A stretch of 64,000 bases of DNA from Porogramme epimiltina (taxonomy: Eukaryota > Basidiomycota > Agaricomycetes > Polyporales > Polyporaceae). Each line of letters starts with the position of its first letter. Within the stretch, counting starts at the first letter, position 1. The notes under the pieces were generated by a model. The model did no database searches, was not told where the DNA came from, and saw only the letters and a list, made by a program, of their open reading frames with translations. The stretch spans positions 1 through 64,000 of the forward strand of contig FTLJ01000413.1 of the NCBI GenBank assembly GCA_900155495.1, written 5' to 3'. Positions 1-10,637 of the stretch are shown here, in pieces. The translations under genes and the position numbers were made by a program.

Positions 1-892
1 GCGCGCGGCCGGACGAAAGGCTCTCGATCGGACTCGGAGCCGGGGGTCCATTTTTTCCTCGCGCTGGTCGCGGGCCGCGCGCGCTGGTGCTGGGCTGCGG
101 CTGGACAGTGTCGCGCCCGACACGCGTCGCCTAGCCGAGGGAGGAGATGAAGGGAGCGGTTGCGGCGTGGCGGTCGCGGTCGGTGGAGAACTCCAGGAAA
201 TGAGGAGATGCGTCACGGAGCGGGCCCACGAGCCGTCGGGTAGCCGCTGCCCGGGGGCTCGGGTGCGGCAACTCCCGGGTGACGCAGCTGCAGGGTCGTC
301 GCGTGCGTTGCATTCGTCGCGTGCGTATCGCGGACTGAGCGGGGGTTGCTGACTTCGATGGTCTGGGGGGCAGGACTCGACTTGCGCAGGGCCTCCAGGT
401 GCGAGCAGACCGGCGCGCGCAGCCTCCTCGCGCCCATCCTCCCTGCCCGCGCGACGCCCAATCGGACCCTCGGACAGAGACTGGCGCACACTCGCTCGAT
501 TACAGTGACGACACCTCCAAGCAGAGACAAGGCCCGGGGCGTCGGACACGGCGCGCCTTCTCCGGGGCCTTCCCTGGCACTCGCCTGGCACTCCCCAATC
601 AACGCCACACGCAATACATCTATCCGCAAGCCCGAGTCGTGCCCGCCAGCGCCGCGCCCGAGCCCTCTGGCTTTAGTCTAGGGTACAGCGGCGTCGATGG
701 CGTAGATTGTCCGGACTCCGCGGAGAAACGCAAAAAGTGCTACTAAGATACATCTAGGGCCACCCCCCGAGCCGCACACTGGGAACCTCGACAGCGGCTT
801 CCGTGCGGGTTTCAATGCAGACAAGGCGCAGTGAGGGAGACGGAGCAGCGAAACGAGCAGTCTAGGGGCCTCTAGGCACCGTCCGCCCCGCA
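1..892. other. GC-rich stretch without a recognisable gene
   Basis: Open frames here are short, overlap on both strands and have arginine/proline/alanine-rich composition typical of non-coding GC-rich DNA. No domain or motif was recognised. The right end should hold the 3' UTR of the GH16 gene, which runs leftwards and stops at 893. Confidence 0.5.
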
Positions 893-2722
893 TCAGAGGG
901 CCCACATCAGAGCTCCCAGTGCAAGGACGAGCAGCCCGCCGGCTCCGCGTACGTCCGCGGATCGTCGCGTGCTCGACGGCGCCTCGATCACCGTCAGCTC
1001 CCCTGGCGTCCCGTACACCCGCACATACGACACCTCAAAGTACGCCGTGTCGTAGTGCGACGGATCTCCGAGGACAAAGTCGTTGTAGCACACGCCCGTG
1101 CACGTCTGGTAGTACACGCTCGACGCCCCGGCGTAATCTGTGCGCGCGTAAGCAAGCAGTAATAAGGCAAGGATGATGTCAGCGCTAGCGTCTCCGGCGC
1201 TCGATCCTGCCGCCCTCGCTTAGCGCGCGGCAACGCGCGGGGGAAGGGACAGACGGCGCGGGTGAGAAGAGATCCAGGACGCGCACCTCCGCACAACGTG
1301 ATGTCAAACACAAGCTCCTGCGGCTGGAAGAACTCCGTCACCGCGCAATCGTCGGCTGGCCAGTTGGCCACCGGGATCCCCAGCGTGGAAGTGTCGATGG
1401 TGCTCGCGTTGCCCTTGAGCGAATCTGGGACCGTCGTGCGCTGCAAATTCCCAAGGTGTCGGCACATGTCGCATAGAGAACGCGGGGAATGACGTACGTT
1501 GAAGAACCAGATCCTACCAGGCAGGCCGAGAGGCAATTAACACGCGGGGGCGGGGCAAAGCCAGAGCGACCGCGACTTACGAGATTCCATCGACGGCAAA
1601 CTCGGTCACATACACGCCGCCGCCAGAGTTCGCGAAGGCTACGAACAACACAGGACGGTAAGTGCGGTACCTATATCCGTGTGCGGTTCTCGGGACGCAT
1701 CCCCCCCATCGCGGATCTCGCTTACCTTGTCCATACGACGCGGAGTCCGGGTTCGTGACGATGCACCCCTGGTTCCCGTTTGCGTTAATATCGCAGTCGG
1801 TCGAGTTCACGAGCGTGCTCGACTGCACCGCGTCCGGCGAGTGCGTGCACCCCTGTTATCGCATCGCAGTACGGACATGGCTCAGTCGTGTACGCCTCCG
1901 AAGGACCCCGCGCGCGCCCCGCGGGACTGCTGGGATGTGGTTAAAGACGTACCGGGTTAGTGTGGAGCCCCATGTGACTGCGCGCATCCTGGTTCACGGC
2001 TTCGAAGGTGTCGATCTGGGGAATATCGGTGCTGCATTAGGGCCCAGCAAACGGAGCGCGGGAAGGGGGTGCAGTTGTGAAGGCGCGAACCTCGCCTCCA
2101 AGGGGCCAGATGGGCGCTGAGGACCAGAACGCGCCCCACACCGAGCACTGGGGAGATGAGGCGGCCGCCCGTGTCAGCGCGGGTGCACAGCGGTGGTCGA
2201 TAGAACGGGTCCGAACTCACTCCGAACGGAACATGAAGGAGGTCCGCGACCCATACCGTGCCGACCGTGAACTGGTCCTTGGTCGAGATGCGGATCGAGT
2301 CCCGGTTCTGGTTCACTTTTAGGTTGGTCGAGTTGTCGACCTTCATGATGGCGTTGCCGGCGTCGTTTATAAAAGCGAGCCGTTCGCTGGACGCCTGGCC
2401 GGCGTCCACGAAGCTTAGAAGTGCGTGTGCGGCGCGTTAGTGGGAGTCTGAGCCTCATGGCGTGCGCACGAGTGGAGTGGGATAGCCTACTTGACATTTC
2501 CATGGGTGAGGTTGTCGACTGAAACGCGCGCGTCAGCGCGGGAGACCGCGCGGCAGAGACCCTGAGGAAGCGGAAGCGCTTGTGCTCACCGTTACCATAG
2601 AAGGACCAGTCGTCGAAGAAGGACTGGCCGGAGTACTCCTTCACGAGGTTGTACTCCTGCGCGAAGACGGCCGCGGGCAGGGACAGCAGCGGCAGGCACG
2701 CAGTCCAGGCAGAGAAGTGCAT
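893..2722 (-). CDS. GH16 family endo-beta-1,3(4)-glucanase, GPI-type
   Basis: Predicted secreted glucan hydrolase of glycoside hydrolase family 16 (laminarinase/MLG1-like), acting on beta-1,3/1,4-glucans at the cell surface or wall. The ATG at 2722 starts a clear signal peptide (residues about 1-21, ending AVFAQ), followed by the family's N-terminal FFDDWSFYGN block. Exon 1 is 2590-2722 and exon 2 is 2491-2518; exon 3 begins at 2413 with NFVDAGQA. The active-site helix reads (E)IDTFEAVNQ near 1970-2020, and the first Glu of the ExDxxE motif falls across an intron junction. Cys-rich and NANGNQGC segments characteristic of the family follow at 1580-1830. The C-terminus is a small-residue spacer plus a hydrophobic tail (GGLLVLALGALMWAL), which fits a GPI-attachment signal or a membrane anchor. 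At least seven exons are needed; internal boundaries around 1130-1550 were not all fixed. The family assignment is firm; the exact substrate is inferred. Confidence 0.88.
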
Positions 2723-4204
2723 GCTGGCGGTGTGCGGGCGGGGTGCGCTGGGGCGTACGCGTCCCTTCCAACGCCGGAGAGAACTGTTATAACGCGGGCG
2801 TCGGGGCTGATCTCCCGCGCTCGCAGAGGACCCGAGCGCAAGCCGGGCGCGCGGAAGCTCGCTGGGGGCGTCCGGGGCCCTGAGTGTGGTGCAAAGGCCG
2901 ACGAAGTCCTGTCAGACTCTGAATGATTCCAAGTGCTACCGGGCGACACTTGATAGGCACGAGCGGGGACGGTGCGGCGGCGACGGGGGCTGAAGGGGGG
3001 CTGAGGGAGGGAAGGGAGGGAGAAGAAGGGCGCACCGGGCATGGGCATGGACAGGGCGAGGCACCCGGCGACTCGATCTGCTCGGAATAGCAGACAGCGC
3101 TGGCCAATTGCAACGGCGTGCGCCGTCGCCGGGCGCGGGCGTTGTACGGCCTTCAGCCACGAGCTGGCGCGCGGCGGCGAGGCGCCAGGGAGAGGAAACG
3201 TGTTGGCCTGGGGCCACGCATGCCGCTCGCATAGCGCGGGGGATCAGCGCTGCAGCACTCCCCGGGGCGAGGAGGGCAAAAGACATTAGCGTTGAGATTG
3301 TCCGCGCAGCGTATCTGCGTAGTATCCGCGTTGAATAGGGGCGGGCGCGATCTTTCCGGAGACATACCATGCACAGATCGCCAAAGACATCCCGGCACGG
3401 TCGCCCGCGTGCCCAGGCCCCTGCCCGCCGACGCTTCTTCTCCCACGTCCTTCATGAAATCGTGGTGGATCTGTGCCTGGCTGGCTTGGAACGTGTTCGT
3501 GCTGTAGGCTCGGCGCGGTAGAGTTGTGGGCCTGAAGCCATGACGCGGACGGCTAGCAGAAGCGACGAGCGGCCGCTGGGTGACGAGCGAACGCGAAAAA
3601 TCGTGCCTGACGTCGCGTCGCGGGCGGGACCTGGCGTTGAGGCTGTCCGGACGGCTTTGAGAATTTCAAGCACGGGACGGTATGAATGCAGCCGGCGAGG
3701 CGCATTAGGCCCCTCCTCGCCCACGGGCGTGCAGGCTGACAGATGGGTGAGATGGGACGTCGGCGTGTTCGCCCGTTGGCTGGCGTGTGCCGCACCTCTC
3801 GAGACTCGCGACCTGGTGTGGCCGACACGATGACAAGATGTACGCGTACGCTGGCCTGAGCGTCTTCAGGTACGCTACGGACGGGGAACGCCCTTCTGTC
3901 CGCCGAGTCCGAATGCGGCCGAGCGCGTGCATTGAGCCGTGAGTGGATCGCGGTCGGAAGAAAGCCCCAGTGCGGAGCGATCGCCTCGAGGCGTGCGGTA
4001 TGAACGCGGGCTCAAGTCACGTGTCCTCCTCGTGGCGCCGAACCCAGCTCGAGATGAAAGTTAGAGTTCGACATGACGTTATCCCCGGACCACCCGCAGG
4101 TTTTCGATCTTCGAGTCTCGCCCGCGAAGATTTGAAGCGTGGGTCGGGCAACGTATATGATCCAATTACGACAATTATTGGAGAGTACATCCTGTATGGT
4201 ACGC
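2723..4204. other. Intergenic region between GH16 promoter and F-box 3' end
   Basis: No convincing gene is visible. Open frames here lack motifs and consistent codon use. The right-hand start of the stretch is the GH16 promoter; a TATAAC-like element on the minus strand lies near 2790, about 65 bp upstream of the GH16 ATG. A CT/GA-rich tract lies around 2990-3040. Confidence 0.4.
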
Positions 4205-5875
4205 TCAGGCTCTGTAAATGTAATTATACGGAACAAACACGCCCTCCGTCCACGACGGCCACTCAGGAAACACCTCTTCTTCGTCAACGCACTCTGGTGG
4301 GAGAACGTTCCGCAGTGAGTACTTCGATTGCAAATACTTCTCCTTGTCCCCCAGCACCTCCACTGCCCCTAGAACGTGCGGCCCGATAGACGTCTCCACC
4401 TCCGTCGAGCTCACCAACGGGTGCTCACTATGGTCGATCATGAGCCGATTCCCCGCATAGCTTGCTAGAAGAAGCTGAATGCCGTTGCCCTCCCGGCGGT
4501 GAAGCAGCACGTCGCGTACCACCCGCAACATGCCTCGGTTGAAGATATGGGTGTACAGCACGACGGCCTGCGGGAAGGCCAGTGGGGTCGCAGAATTGCT
4601 ACTACGGCGAGGGTGGAGCGACCGGACCAGTCCCCCGAATGTAGTCACGTCGTAAAGCTCTTCTACCCTGGACAGGGCGTGGAATGCTGCGATGAAAGCA
4701 TTGGGCGCTACCGAGCCCGACATCCACAGAGCGCGCGCGCTTGCAAACATCGGTACGTCCATGAGTTCCTGAAGGGGCGGGACCCACTCCAGATAATCTT
4801 CTATCGCTAGGTTGGGGATGTCGATTCGAACGCCGCCGTTTCGCATGATAGCCTGGAGGGAGACGCGAGGCTCTTTCGGGTCCGGATTATCTGTGTAGGC
4901 GAAATGGACACTGTTCGGTGAGTCCGCAGGCCACGGAATACTATTCAAGTAGGAAGTCATCGAGTGGAGATGCTGGGGGGAATCCAATTCAACACGAAGT
5001 AAGCACGTCGGCTCGATTATTAGATGGTCGAGTAGAGTAAGGGGAGACACTTGAAGCGCCGAGAAGTTGTGAAGGGAAACCGATAGCTTGCGAAGCCGAT
5101 GCAAAGCGACGGTCTTGATATTGACATTTCCGCTGGGAATGCTTAAATGTACCCCGTGTATATATGCTTGCTCTAGAGCAGGGGTCCCAGAGAGGAAGGA
5201 GAGAAGGTCGGGAAGAGGGAGTGACGCGGCCTGTCTGTAGTGCATGAGGACGAGGCGGGTGAGGGAGGATGAGATGCAGTTGGAGGGTAGGAATGGGGTA
5301 TTGATGAAAGCTAGTGATTTTAGCGCCTTGAGAGGGTGATTGCCAAAGAGGGGCCTTGAGCCTATCCATGGCAGTCGACCGGGAGAGCACATGACGTGAA
5401 TGACAAGACGCTGAACAGCGAGCATGGGCGCATTGAGACAAGGAGGAAGGGTTTCCGTAGAGGTTGGCCAGCGACCGTCTAAATAGACGTGAAGTTCGTC
5501 AACAAGGCCCTTCTCGTCCGAGGAGAGGGCGGGGCTTGTGTGATCTTGCCAACGGTCGCCTGCATGCCCAGAGACTCCGTGCGCTTCTACGTAGAGACGG
5601 ATTGGTCCTCCGCGGCGGTGGCGATAGAAGGGATAGGTTTCGCCAAGATATTTGCGACCACCGGAGCGCCGAAGGCAGAATGCACTCGACCAGAGGGAGG
5701 AGGCGTGTAGGGATACACGCCGCCAATGATGGCACACCTGGGTGATCGGGGCCAACTCCCAGACGTTCCTTATCCTCATTGGGCCACACGCGGCGTCGAT
5801 GATGATGAGATTCACACTCGAATGCATCTGCGGGACCAGACTGAATACATTTAGCAGGATCTCTGGGGGAAGCAT
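4205..5875 (-). CDS. F-box domain protein
   Basis: A long single open exon for an F-box-like protein of about 556 residues. F-box proteins recruit substrates to SCF (Skp1-cullin) ubiquitin ligases. The F-box is at the N-terminus: INMLPPEILLNVFSLV, followed by the ITQVCHHWRRVSLHASSLW signature (residues about 1-65). The rest is a leucine-rich helical region of the kind seen in Agaricomycete F-box proteins. The open frame continues upstream to about 5950 without another ATG. The extra residues (LSVAQAHLRRHLNARSK) resemble the N-terminal helix usual in this family. A first exon upstream, joined at an acceptor such as the CCATAG or CTCTCAG near 5936-5952, is therefore likely; the ATG at 5875 is the first in-frame candidate. 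The substrate is unknown. Confidence 0.75.
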   Translation of the reverse strand: MLPPEILLNVFSLVPQMHSSVNLIIIDAACGPMRIRNVWELAPITQVCHHWRRVSLHASSLWSSAFCLRRSGGRKYLGETYPFYRHRRGGPIRLYVEAHGVSGHAGDRWQDHTSPALSSDEKGLVDELHVYLDGRWPTSTETLPPCLNAPMLAVQRLVIHVMCSPGRLPWIGSRPLFGNHPLKALKSLAFINTPFLPSNCISSSLTRLVLMHYRQAASLPLPDLLSFLSGTPALEQAYIHGVHLSIPSGNVNIKTVALHRLRKLSVSLHNFSALQVSPLTLLDHLIIEPTCLLRVELDSPQHLHSMTSYLNSIPWPADSPNSVHFAYTDNPDPKEPRVSLQAIMRNGGVRIDIPNLAIEDYLEWVPPLQELMDVPMFASARALWMSGSVAPNAFIAAFHALSRVEELYDVTTFGGLVRSLHPRRSSNSATPLAFPQAVVLYTHIFNRGMLRVVRDVLLHRREGNGIQLLLASYAGNRLMIDHSEHPLVSSTEVETSIGPHVLGAVEVLGDKEKYLQSKYSLRNVLPPECVDEEEVFPEWPSWTEGVFVPYNYIYRA

Positions 5876-6644
5876 GTTGATTTTGGAACGTGCATTGAGG
5901 TGACGGCGAAGATGGGCTTGTGCGACCGACAACGAGCCTGAGAGTTGAAGAATCTATGGAGACAGACGTGTGTGGGTTCGAATTCGCAAAGATTCGGACA
6001 CATAACCTACATCCTCCGTGCTATAGAAATGGGATTAGGTTGATTGAACGCCGCGCTTAGCTGAGGACTGGGCGCACCTCATGTCGACACACTCTTTCGG
6101 GACCTCTGCCCTCGCACCTAGGGCTTGGGCCAATTGCAGCATGCTCAAGCCAGAGCTATCCGAACTAAGACCGAGATCCATCGCGCTTTTTCCAAGGGAA
6201 CCTATAGTATACCGTAGAGTGATGGCACGCCAGTACTTGCTGAAAACGCGGTGCCGTGCGCTCGAAGCTTGAGTGGGCTTGGTAAGTTGAACCCCGGGGT
6301 ATGGGGTGTGCTTGGTGAAGACGAAACGCCTACAACGGATGGTCGGAATGAAGCCTTTCTAATGGAGTTTACAGTCGCATCGCAAGGATCAGCGTTGAAC
6401 GTTGAGTGCGCCGTGGGGGATGAAACCGTCTTGAGCGCAAGGCGACGCGTGCAACAAATTTGGCAGTCATTGCGAGCCGAGGGCCTTGTCGTTATTTAGC
6501 GCCTTGGCACGTGCCACACAGGACGTCTCTCTGGGCGCTTGTCTGTCCGTCTTCCAGTTTCCCCTCCCTCATCTCTGCGGCAGGTATGCCCGTCTCCGCT
6601 GCACACAACCAACCTCCACGTTAATCACCCACCTTCTCTACAGT
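5876..6644. other. Intergenic region, divergent promoters of F-box gene and uL5m
   Basis: The stretch separates the minus-strand F-box gene from the plus-strand uL5m gene and must hold both promoters and possibly a short first exon of the F-box gene. Short plus-strand open frames at 6081-6272 and 6251-6499 show no recognisable domain. A pyrimidine-rich tract (about 6520-6570) precedes the uL5m start. Confidence 0.4.
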
Positions 6645-7547
6645 ATGAGCGCACAGGCTGCAACGCGAGTACCACGCGCGGCGGCGACAGCGGGTCGCAG
6701 CGTGCGTCGGACACGGCCAGCACCTCAGCGCAACCCCCTCAAACGCGACGAGAAAGGCGTCCCCATCCCCCACGTCAACGTCATCGTCCGCGACACCCAC
6801 CGCGCACGCCTTGCAGACCACTACCACACGACCCTTCAGGACGACCTCATGTACATGACGTACATGCACGAGCCCTTCGAGCGCAAACCCATCCGCCCGC
6901 CCCGGCTCATGTACGACCCCAACGACCCGTACACGAAGCACCGCTACAACCCCCCACTCGGCGGCAACCGCTGGTCCAAGCAGCCTCCCCCGCCGTCCGC
7001 GTTCGACAACGTCGTCCAGCTGGAGCGCATCCAGATCCACACGCAGATCAAGAACGCGGTCGCGAGCCGCCAAAACCTCCTCGGGCCCATCATGGCCCTG
7101 CGCGCGATTACAGGGGCGTCGGAGCAGGCGGGCGGGCAGCACACGGCGGAGGGCGTGCAGCTGGTGAAGGGGCGGAAGAACCTGCAGGGCTGGGTGCGGC
7201 CGGGCATGCCGGTTGGTGTCAAGGTCGACCTCAAGGGCCCGCAGATGTGGGACTTCCTGAGCGTGCTCGTCGAGTTCGTCCTCCCCCGCGTGCGCGACTT
7301 CCAGGGCATCCAGCTCGAGGGCCCCTCCGCGCGCCTCGACAAGCCGAGCTCCGCGGGCGGCGTCGTGTCCTTCGGCCTCCCCGCGACCGCGCTCGGCCTG
7401 TTCCCCCAGATCGAGGTCAACTTCGACGCGTACCCGCAGACGTTCGGCATGCACATCCACTTTGTCACGAGCGCGAAGGGGATTGGGGCACAAAATCGCG
7501 CGAGGGCGCTTCTCTCGGGCTTCCAGATTCCGTTTGCGAGGTCGTAG
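6645..7547 (+). CDS. MRPL7: Mitochondrial large ribosomal subunit protein uL5m
   Basis: A single-exon gene of 300 residues encoding mitochondrial ribosomal protein uL5 (bacterial RplE/L5, yeast Mrpl7). It sits in the central protuberance of the large subunit and contacts 5S-equivalent structures and the P-site tRNA. The ATG at 6645 begins an Arg/Ala-rich, acid-free leader (SAQAATRVPRAAATAGRSVR) typical of a mitochondrial targeting peptide. The L5 core follows, with the N-terminal block containing KNAVASRQNLLGPIMALRAI and the C-terminal domain with LVEFVLPRVRDFQGI and the GLFPQIEVNFDAY block. The end, IHFVTSAKG.GAQNRARALLSGFQIPF, matches the last strand and helix of the L5 fold. An in-frame extension starts further upstream at 6486, but 6645 fits the targeting peptide better. 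Confidence 0.92.
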   Translation: MSAQAATRVPRAAATAGRSVRRTRPAPQRNPLKRDEKGVPIPHVNVIVRDTHRARLADHYHTTLQDDLMYMTYMHEPFERKPIRPPRLMYDPNDPYTKHRYNPPLGGNRWSKQPPPPSAFDNVVQLERIQIHTQIKNAVASRQNLLGPIMALRAITGASEQAGGQHTAEGVQLVKGRKNLQGWVRPGMPVGVKVDLKGPQMWDFLSVLVEFVLPRVRDFQGIQLEGPSARLDKPSSAGGVVSFGLPATALGLFPQIEVNFDAYPQTFGMHIHFVTSAKGIGAQNRARALLSGFQIPFARS

Positions 7548-8950
7548 GGTGAGTGCTCCTTGTTACGCGTCTTGCTGTCTCCTGACTTGAGTAGGAGTCT
7601 TTTGTTTAGATGTAGCATACCGATCAACTAATACAGTCCTTACGGCTGCTCACCCCAACTTCTTCTCTCTGACGTCTGCGTATGTGTCGTCCTTGCAAGC
7701 ACCACCCGGACGTGTTAGCCCTTGATGTCAGTGAGCGCGACATATTCGACGCGAACTTCACGCCCTCCCCTCCCGTCGAACTAGTTCAACACGTAAGGCG
7801 CGAAGTTCTTAAGACCGCAGAGCATTCCTTCTCTGGATCGAACAATTATCCTGTCGGACACCCGTGGTTGAGAGGCGCTTCCTGGGCGGAACGGAGGTCG
7901 AAGGCGTGGCTACGAGACGCGTCCCAGAAGACGGCGTCGCAGGGCGTAGGGTTAACGGCAAATGTGAGTACGACACTTACGTGAATAACAAATTGCTCGT
8001 ACTCTTTCGGAAGAAGCTGTCGGATGCCGCCAGTCAAATGGGCTAAGGATACTACAAGAGGTGCATTCGCCCAAGCTAACGGAAGGCGAAGGCGAAACAC
8101 TACCGACGTCCGCCGTCCGTCTACCCGTCCCTGCACCAGCCGCGGAAGTAACGGCGCATTTGGCGGAACTCCTGGTCATCCGACGGGCTTGCTCAGCATC
8201 CGATGGTCAATACAAAGTCTCTTGCCGGCACAGCGACGGGGTCGTCGTTGTTGTCTCGACGACCGCAACCCCGCCGTCCCGCCCCCGTGGTGCCGCCTGC
8301 GCAACGCTCGGAACCTCACTCCCGACTATGTAGCCTGTTTAGTCTCTCCCGCCCTCGCGGACGACACGAATACCGGAGCAGAGCCCAACGATGCCCGATA
8401 CCTTCGGAAAATAGCAGCTACCACGCGGTCCTGCATCCGCTGTCTCTGGAGATGATGGAGCGTCCCGTTTGGAAAGATGACTCGTTGAAGGATCTGTCTT
8501 GCTGTTATATCTAGCGAAGCGAGGCACTCACTAGTAGAGCCACTTCAGTACTCCATATGTACCCATAGCCCACAATAGGGGATGCATATAAAACGGAGAC
8601 CACTGTCTATACAATGCGAATGCACGTGAGCTGAAGGTAGAAAAAGTGGACGTTGTTGAAAGTTAATGTCCTCGGGTTTTCGAGTCTCCCCACCGCTCCA
8701 CACACGTCCTGGAAAGATAGCTATTTCTTAGCGTTTGGCTTGTAAGCATTCCTATGAAAGGATAGGTCCCCCCTACATTGATCCTGAGCTACACGCTGGA
8801 GAGACCGAGGTTTTGGAGCTAATAGTACTTACTATTTCACCGGCCCATCTGGGGTCCAGGCCGTTTAGCGCGGGAACGTTACACGTGGTAAGCACCAGTG
8901 GTAACTCATGCTAGAACAATGGCACCTCCCTTCAGAGCTGTAGAACGACC
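7548..8950. other. Intergenic region with relic-like sequence
   Basis: No intact gene was recognised in 1.4 kb. Short plus- and minus-strand frames at 7680-8520 have no known domain. The interval 8555-8745 is similar to the 3' flank of the next F-box gene (10325-10550), so part of this stretch may be a decayed tandem copy. Confidence 0.4.
8555..8745 (+). repeat. Degenerate direct repeat, left copy
   Basis: This stretch aligns by eye, at roughly 65-70 percent with gaps, to 10325-10550. Matching blocks in order are catagcc-aca, gat(g/a)catata, gcgaatg, gttgaaagtt, gtcct-ggg, and gct(a/g)tttct(t/c)agcg. The right copy is the immediate 3' flank of the F-box gene at 8951-10274. The simplest reading is that the left copy is the surviving tail of an older tandem copy. 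It has no terminal signatures of an LTR. Confidence 0.5.
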
Positions 8951-10274
8951 ATGTTGTCGGCCCAATCATCGCCGCTCACTCTCCCCCTCGACGTATGGTT
9001 CCTAGTATTCGACGAATTATCCCCCCAAGACTTCACATCTGACCTTGACATCCTCCACAATACACTGTACTCATGTGCCCTCACTTGTCAAAGCTGGCTT
9101 CCTAGGACTCGCATCCTCCTCTACGGCGAAGTCTTCCTCGACCGAGAGGAAGCATGCAACCTTCTCAGTCGAACCTTGAAGGAGTCTCCTGACCTCGGCG
9201 CGCTTGTTCGCAAGATCAATCTTCAAATACGGCTTTACGGAGGCGGATTAGTATGCATCGGCATTCCCGCTCGGTCCCCCCCTTCTTTCCCACTAGACGT
9301 TGTAGAACAACTCATCAACCTGTCCGAACTTTCGGTCAGATCATGGGGGAAAGAGATGTTGCTTTCAAGCAAGCTCGTCTCGTCTATTCAATCGTTTGCA
9401 CCTTGCCGCACCTTATCCCAGCTCAACCTTGACAGTATCAAGTTTCCTTCTATGCGACGCTTCCTTCGAGGTATTCGGTCATTTCCTCAAGTATCCACGT
9501 TGCGCTTGGAGAATTGTGCGTGGATCGAAAACGATCTCGAATACGCTGAGAGGAGAGCTTACACGAAAAAGTACTGTAAGAATCTGGTCAACATTATAGT
9601 GCGTAATGTTGTCTTCTTCTTACACGCTTGTTCTGATATCGTGGCTCAATCTCTGTCTCGCATGGTTACCCGCTGGGAATAGTTGTCATCTCGCACCAAG
9701 CTGTGTGATGTTCTACCCCACTTTGGCCCGGGGATACAGAAACTCGACCTTAGTCTCATTGATCCTTGTGGCAAGACACTCGACTATACAGGTCTGTCCT
9801 AGGCTGCATTTGATCGTCCCGGTGCATCATCGCTTGACATTGCCATTATTTGAACAGTTTTGGATCACTATTCTCATCTTGAGTGTCTCGCGCTCAATCT
9901 TGGCACGGAGATCGAAGTTGGACACGCCGCCAAGTTGTTGACAAGAGTGACAACTGCAGGACTTGTGCACCTGAAGCTATCGCACTCGTATACTAGTCAT
10001 AGTCCAGAGGAGGTCATGGCATGGTGGAATGAACATCAACTTGACAATATCCTCTCCAAAGTGCCATTCCGCAAGCTCAAGTTTCTCACGTTAAGGTTCA
10101 TCCACTCCCCATCCGATACAGACAGTGCCCGGTGGTCAAAATCCGTCGAAGCGGTATTACCGCGGTGCTTTGAACGTAATATATTGGAACTGGACGTCCA
10201 GAACGGTGAGCCCTCCGCTGCTTTCCGACGCCAAAGTTCAGCATCATATTGAACGTGTTTCAGTGGGCGACTAA
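8951..10274 (+). CDS. F-box domain protein, four exons
   Basis: A 371-residue F-box-like protein. The N-terminus carries LTLPLDVWFLVFDELSP followed by LYSCALTCQSWLPRTRILLY, the usual F-box and post-F-box helices of Agaricomycete proteins. Exons are 8951-9598, 9683-9791, 9858-10205 and 10264-10274. The three introns (84, 66 and 58 bp) are GT-AG and restore one frame. Without splicing the frame appears broken at 9680, which could mislead a single-exon caller. The last exon encodes only the end of VGD-stop. The downstream half (LDHYSHLECLALNLG, VHLKLSH) is leucine-rich in the LRR-like manner. It is flanked by degenerate direct repeats. Substrate unknown. Confidence 0.72.
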
Positions 10275-10324
10275 ACGCATCCGCCACACGGACAACAGCG
10301 CTGAGCGGACACACCCCCGGAACT

Positions 10325-10550
10325 GCTACTATGTGCTCATAGCCAACAACAAAGAGATACATATAGACTGGAATAGGTCATGTAGACGATGCTCGTTTTA
10401 TACTTGCGAATGAGAGTGGGCTTGAGGTTGAAGGAACGAATGTTGAAAGTTGAACTCTGCAGTCCTTGGGATCCTTTCAAGTCGCCCAGGTCCAGCTGCC
10501 CCATATACTGCTCTTGAACAGCCGGCTGTTTCTCAGCGCTTGACTAGGAG
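10325..10550 (+). repeat. Degenerate direct repeat, right copy
   Basis: Right-hand partner of the repeat at 8555-8745. It starts about 50 bp after the stop of the F-box gene and covers most of the gap before the 3' end of the terpene synthase gene. Nothing else was recognised between 10275 and 10637. Confidence 0.5.
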
Positions 10551-10637
10551 GCAGTCTGATGACAACACCGGACGGTTTCCTCACATTTCTCTCGAAGTAC
10601 ATAGAGGACTCCGATCAACTTGTCGCGAAAGTTTGAC

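Noticed and set aside
6539..7552. Second plus-strand frame and a minus-strand 290-codon frame over the uL5m gene
   Set aside because: Both overlap the clear uL5m frame and have shadow composition (Arg/Pro/His runs).
9599..9857. Stop codons splitting the F-box gene at 8951 into two open frames, suggesting a pseudogene
   Set aside because: Two short GT-AG introns (84 and 66 bp) remove the stops and keep one continuous frame.
8555..10550. LTR retrotransposon bounded by the two direct repeats
   Set aside because: The repeats lack TG/CA ends, a primer-binding site and a polypurine tract, and the interior is an ordinary F-box gene.
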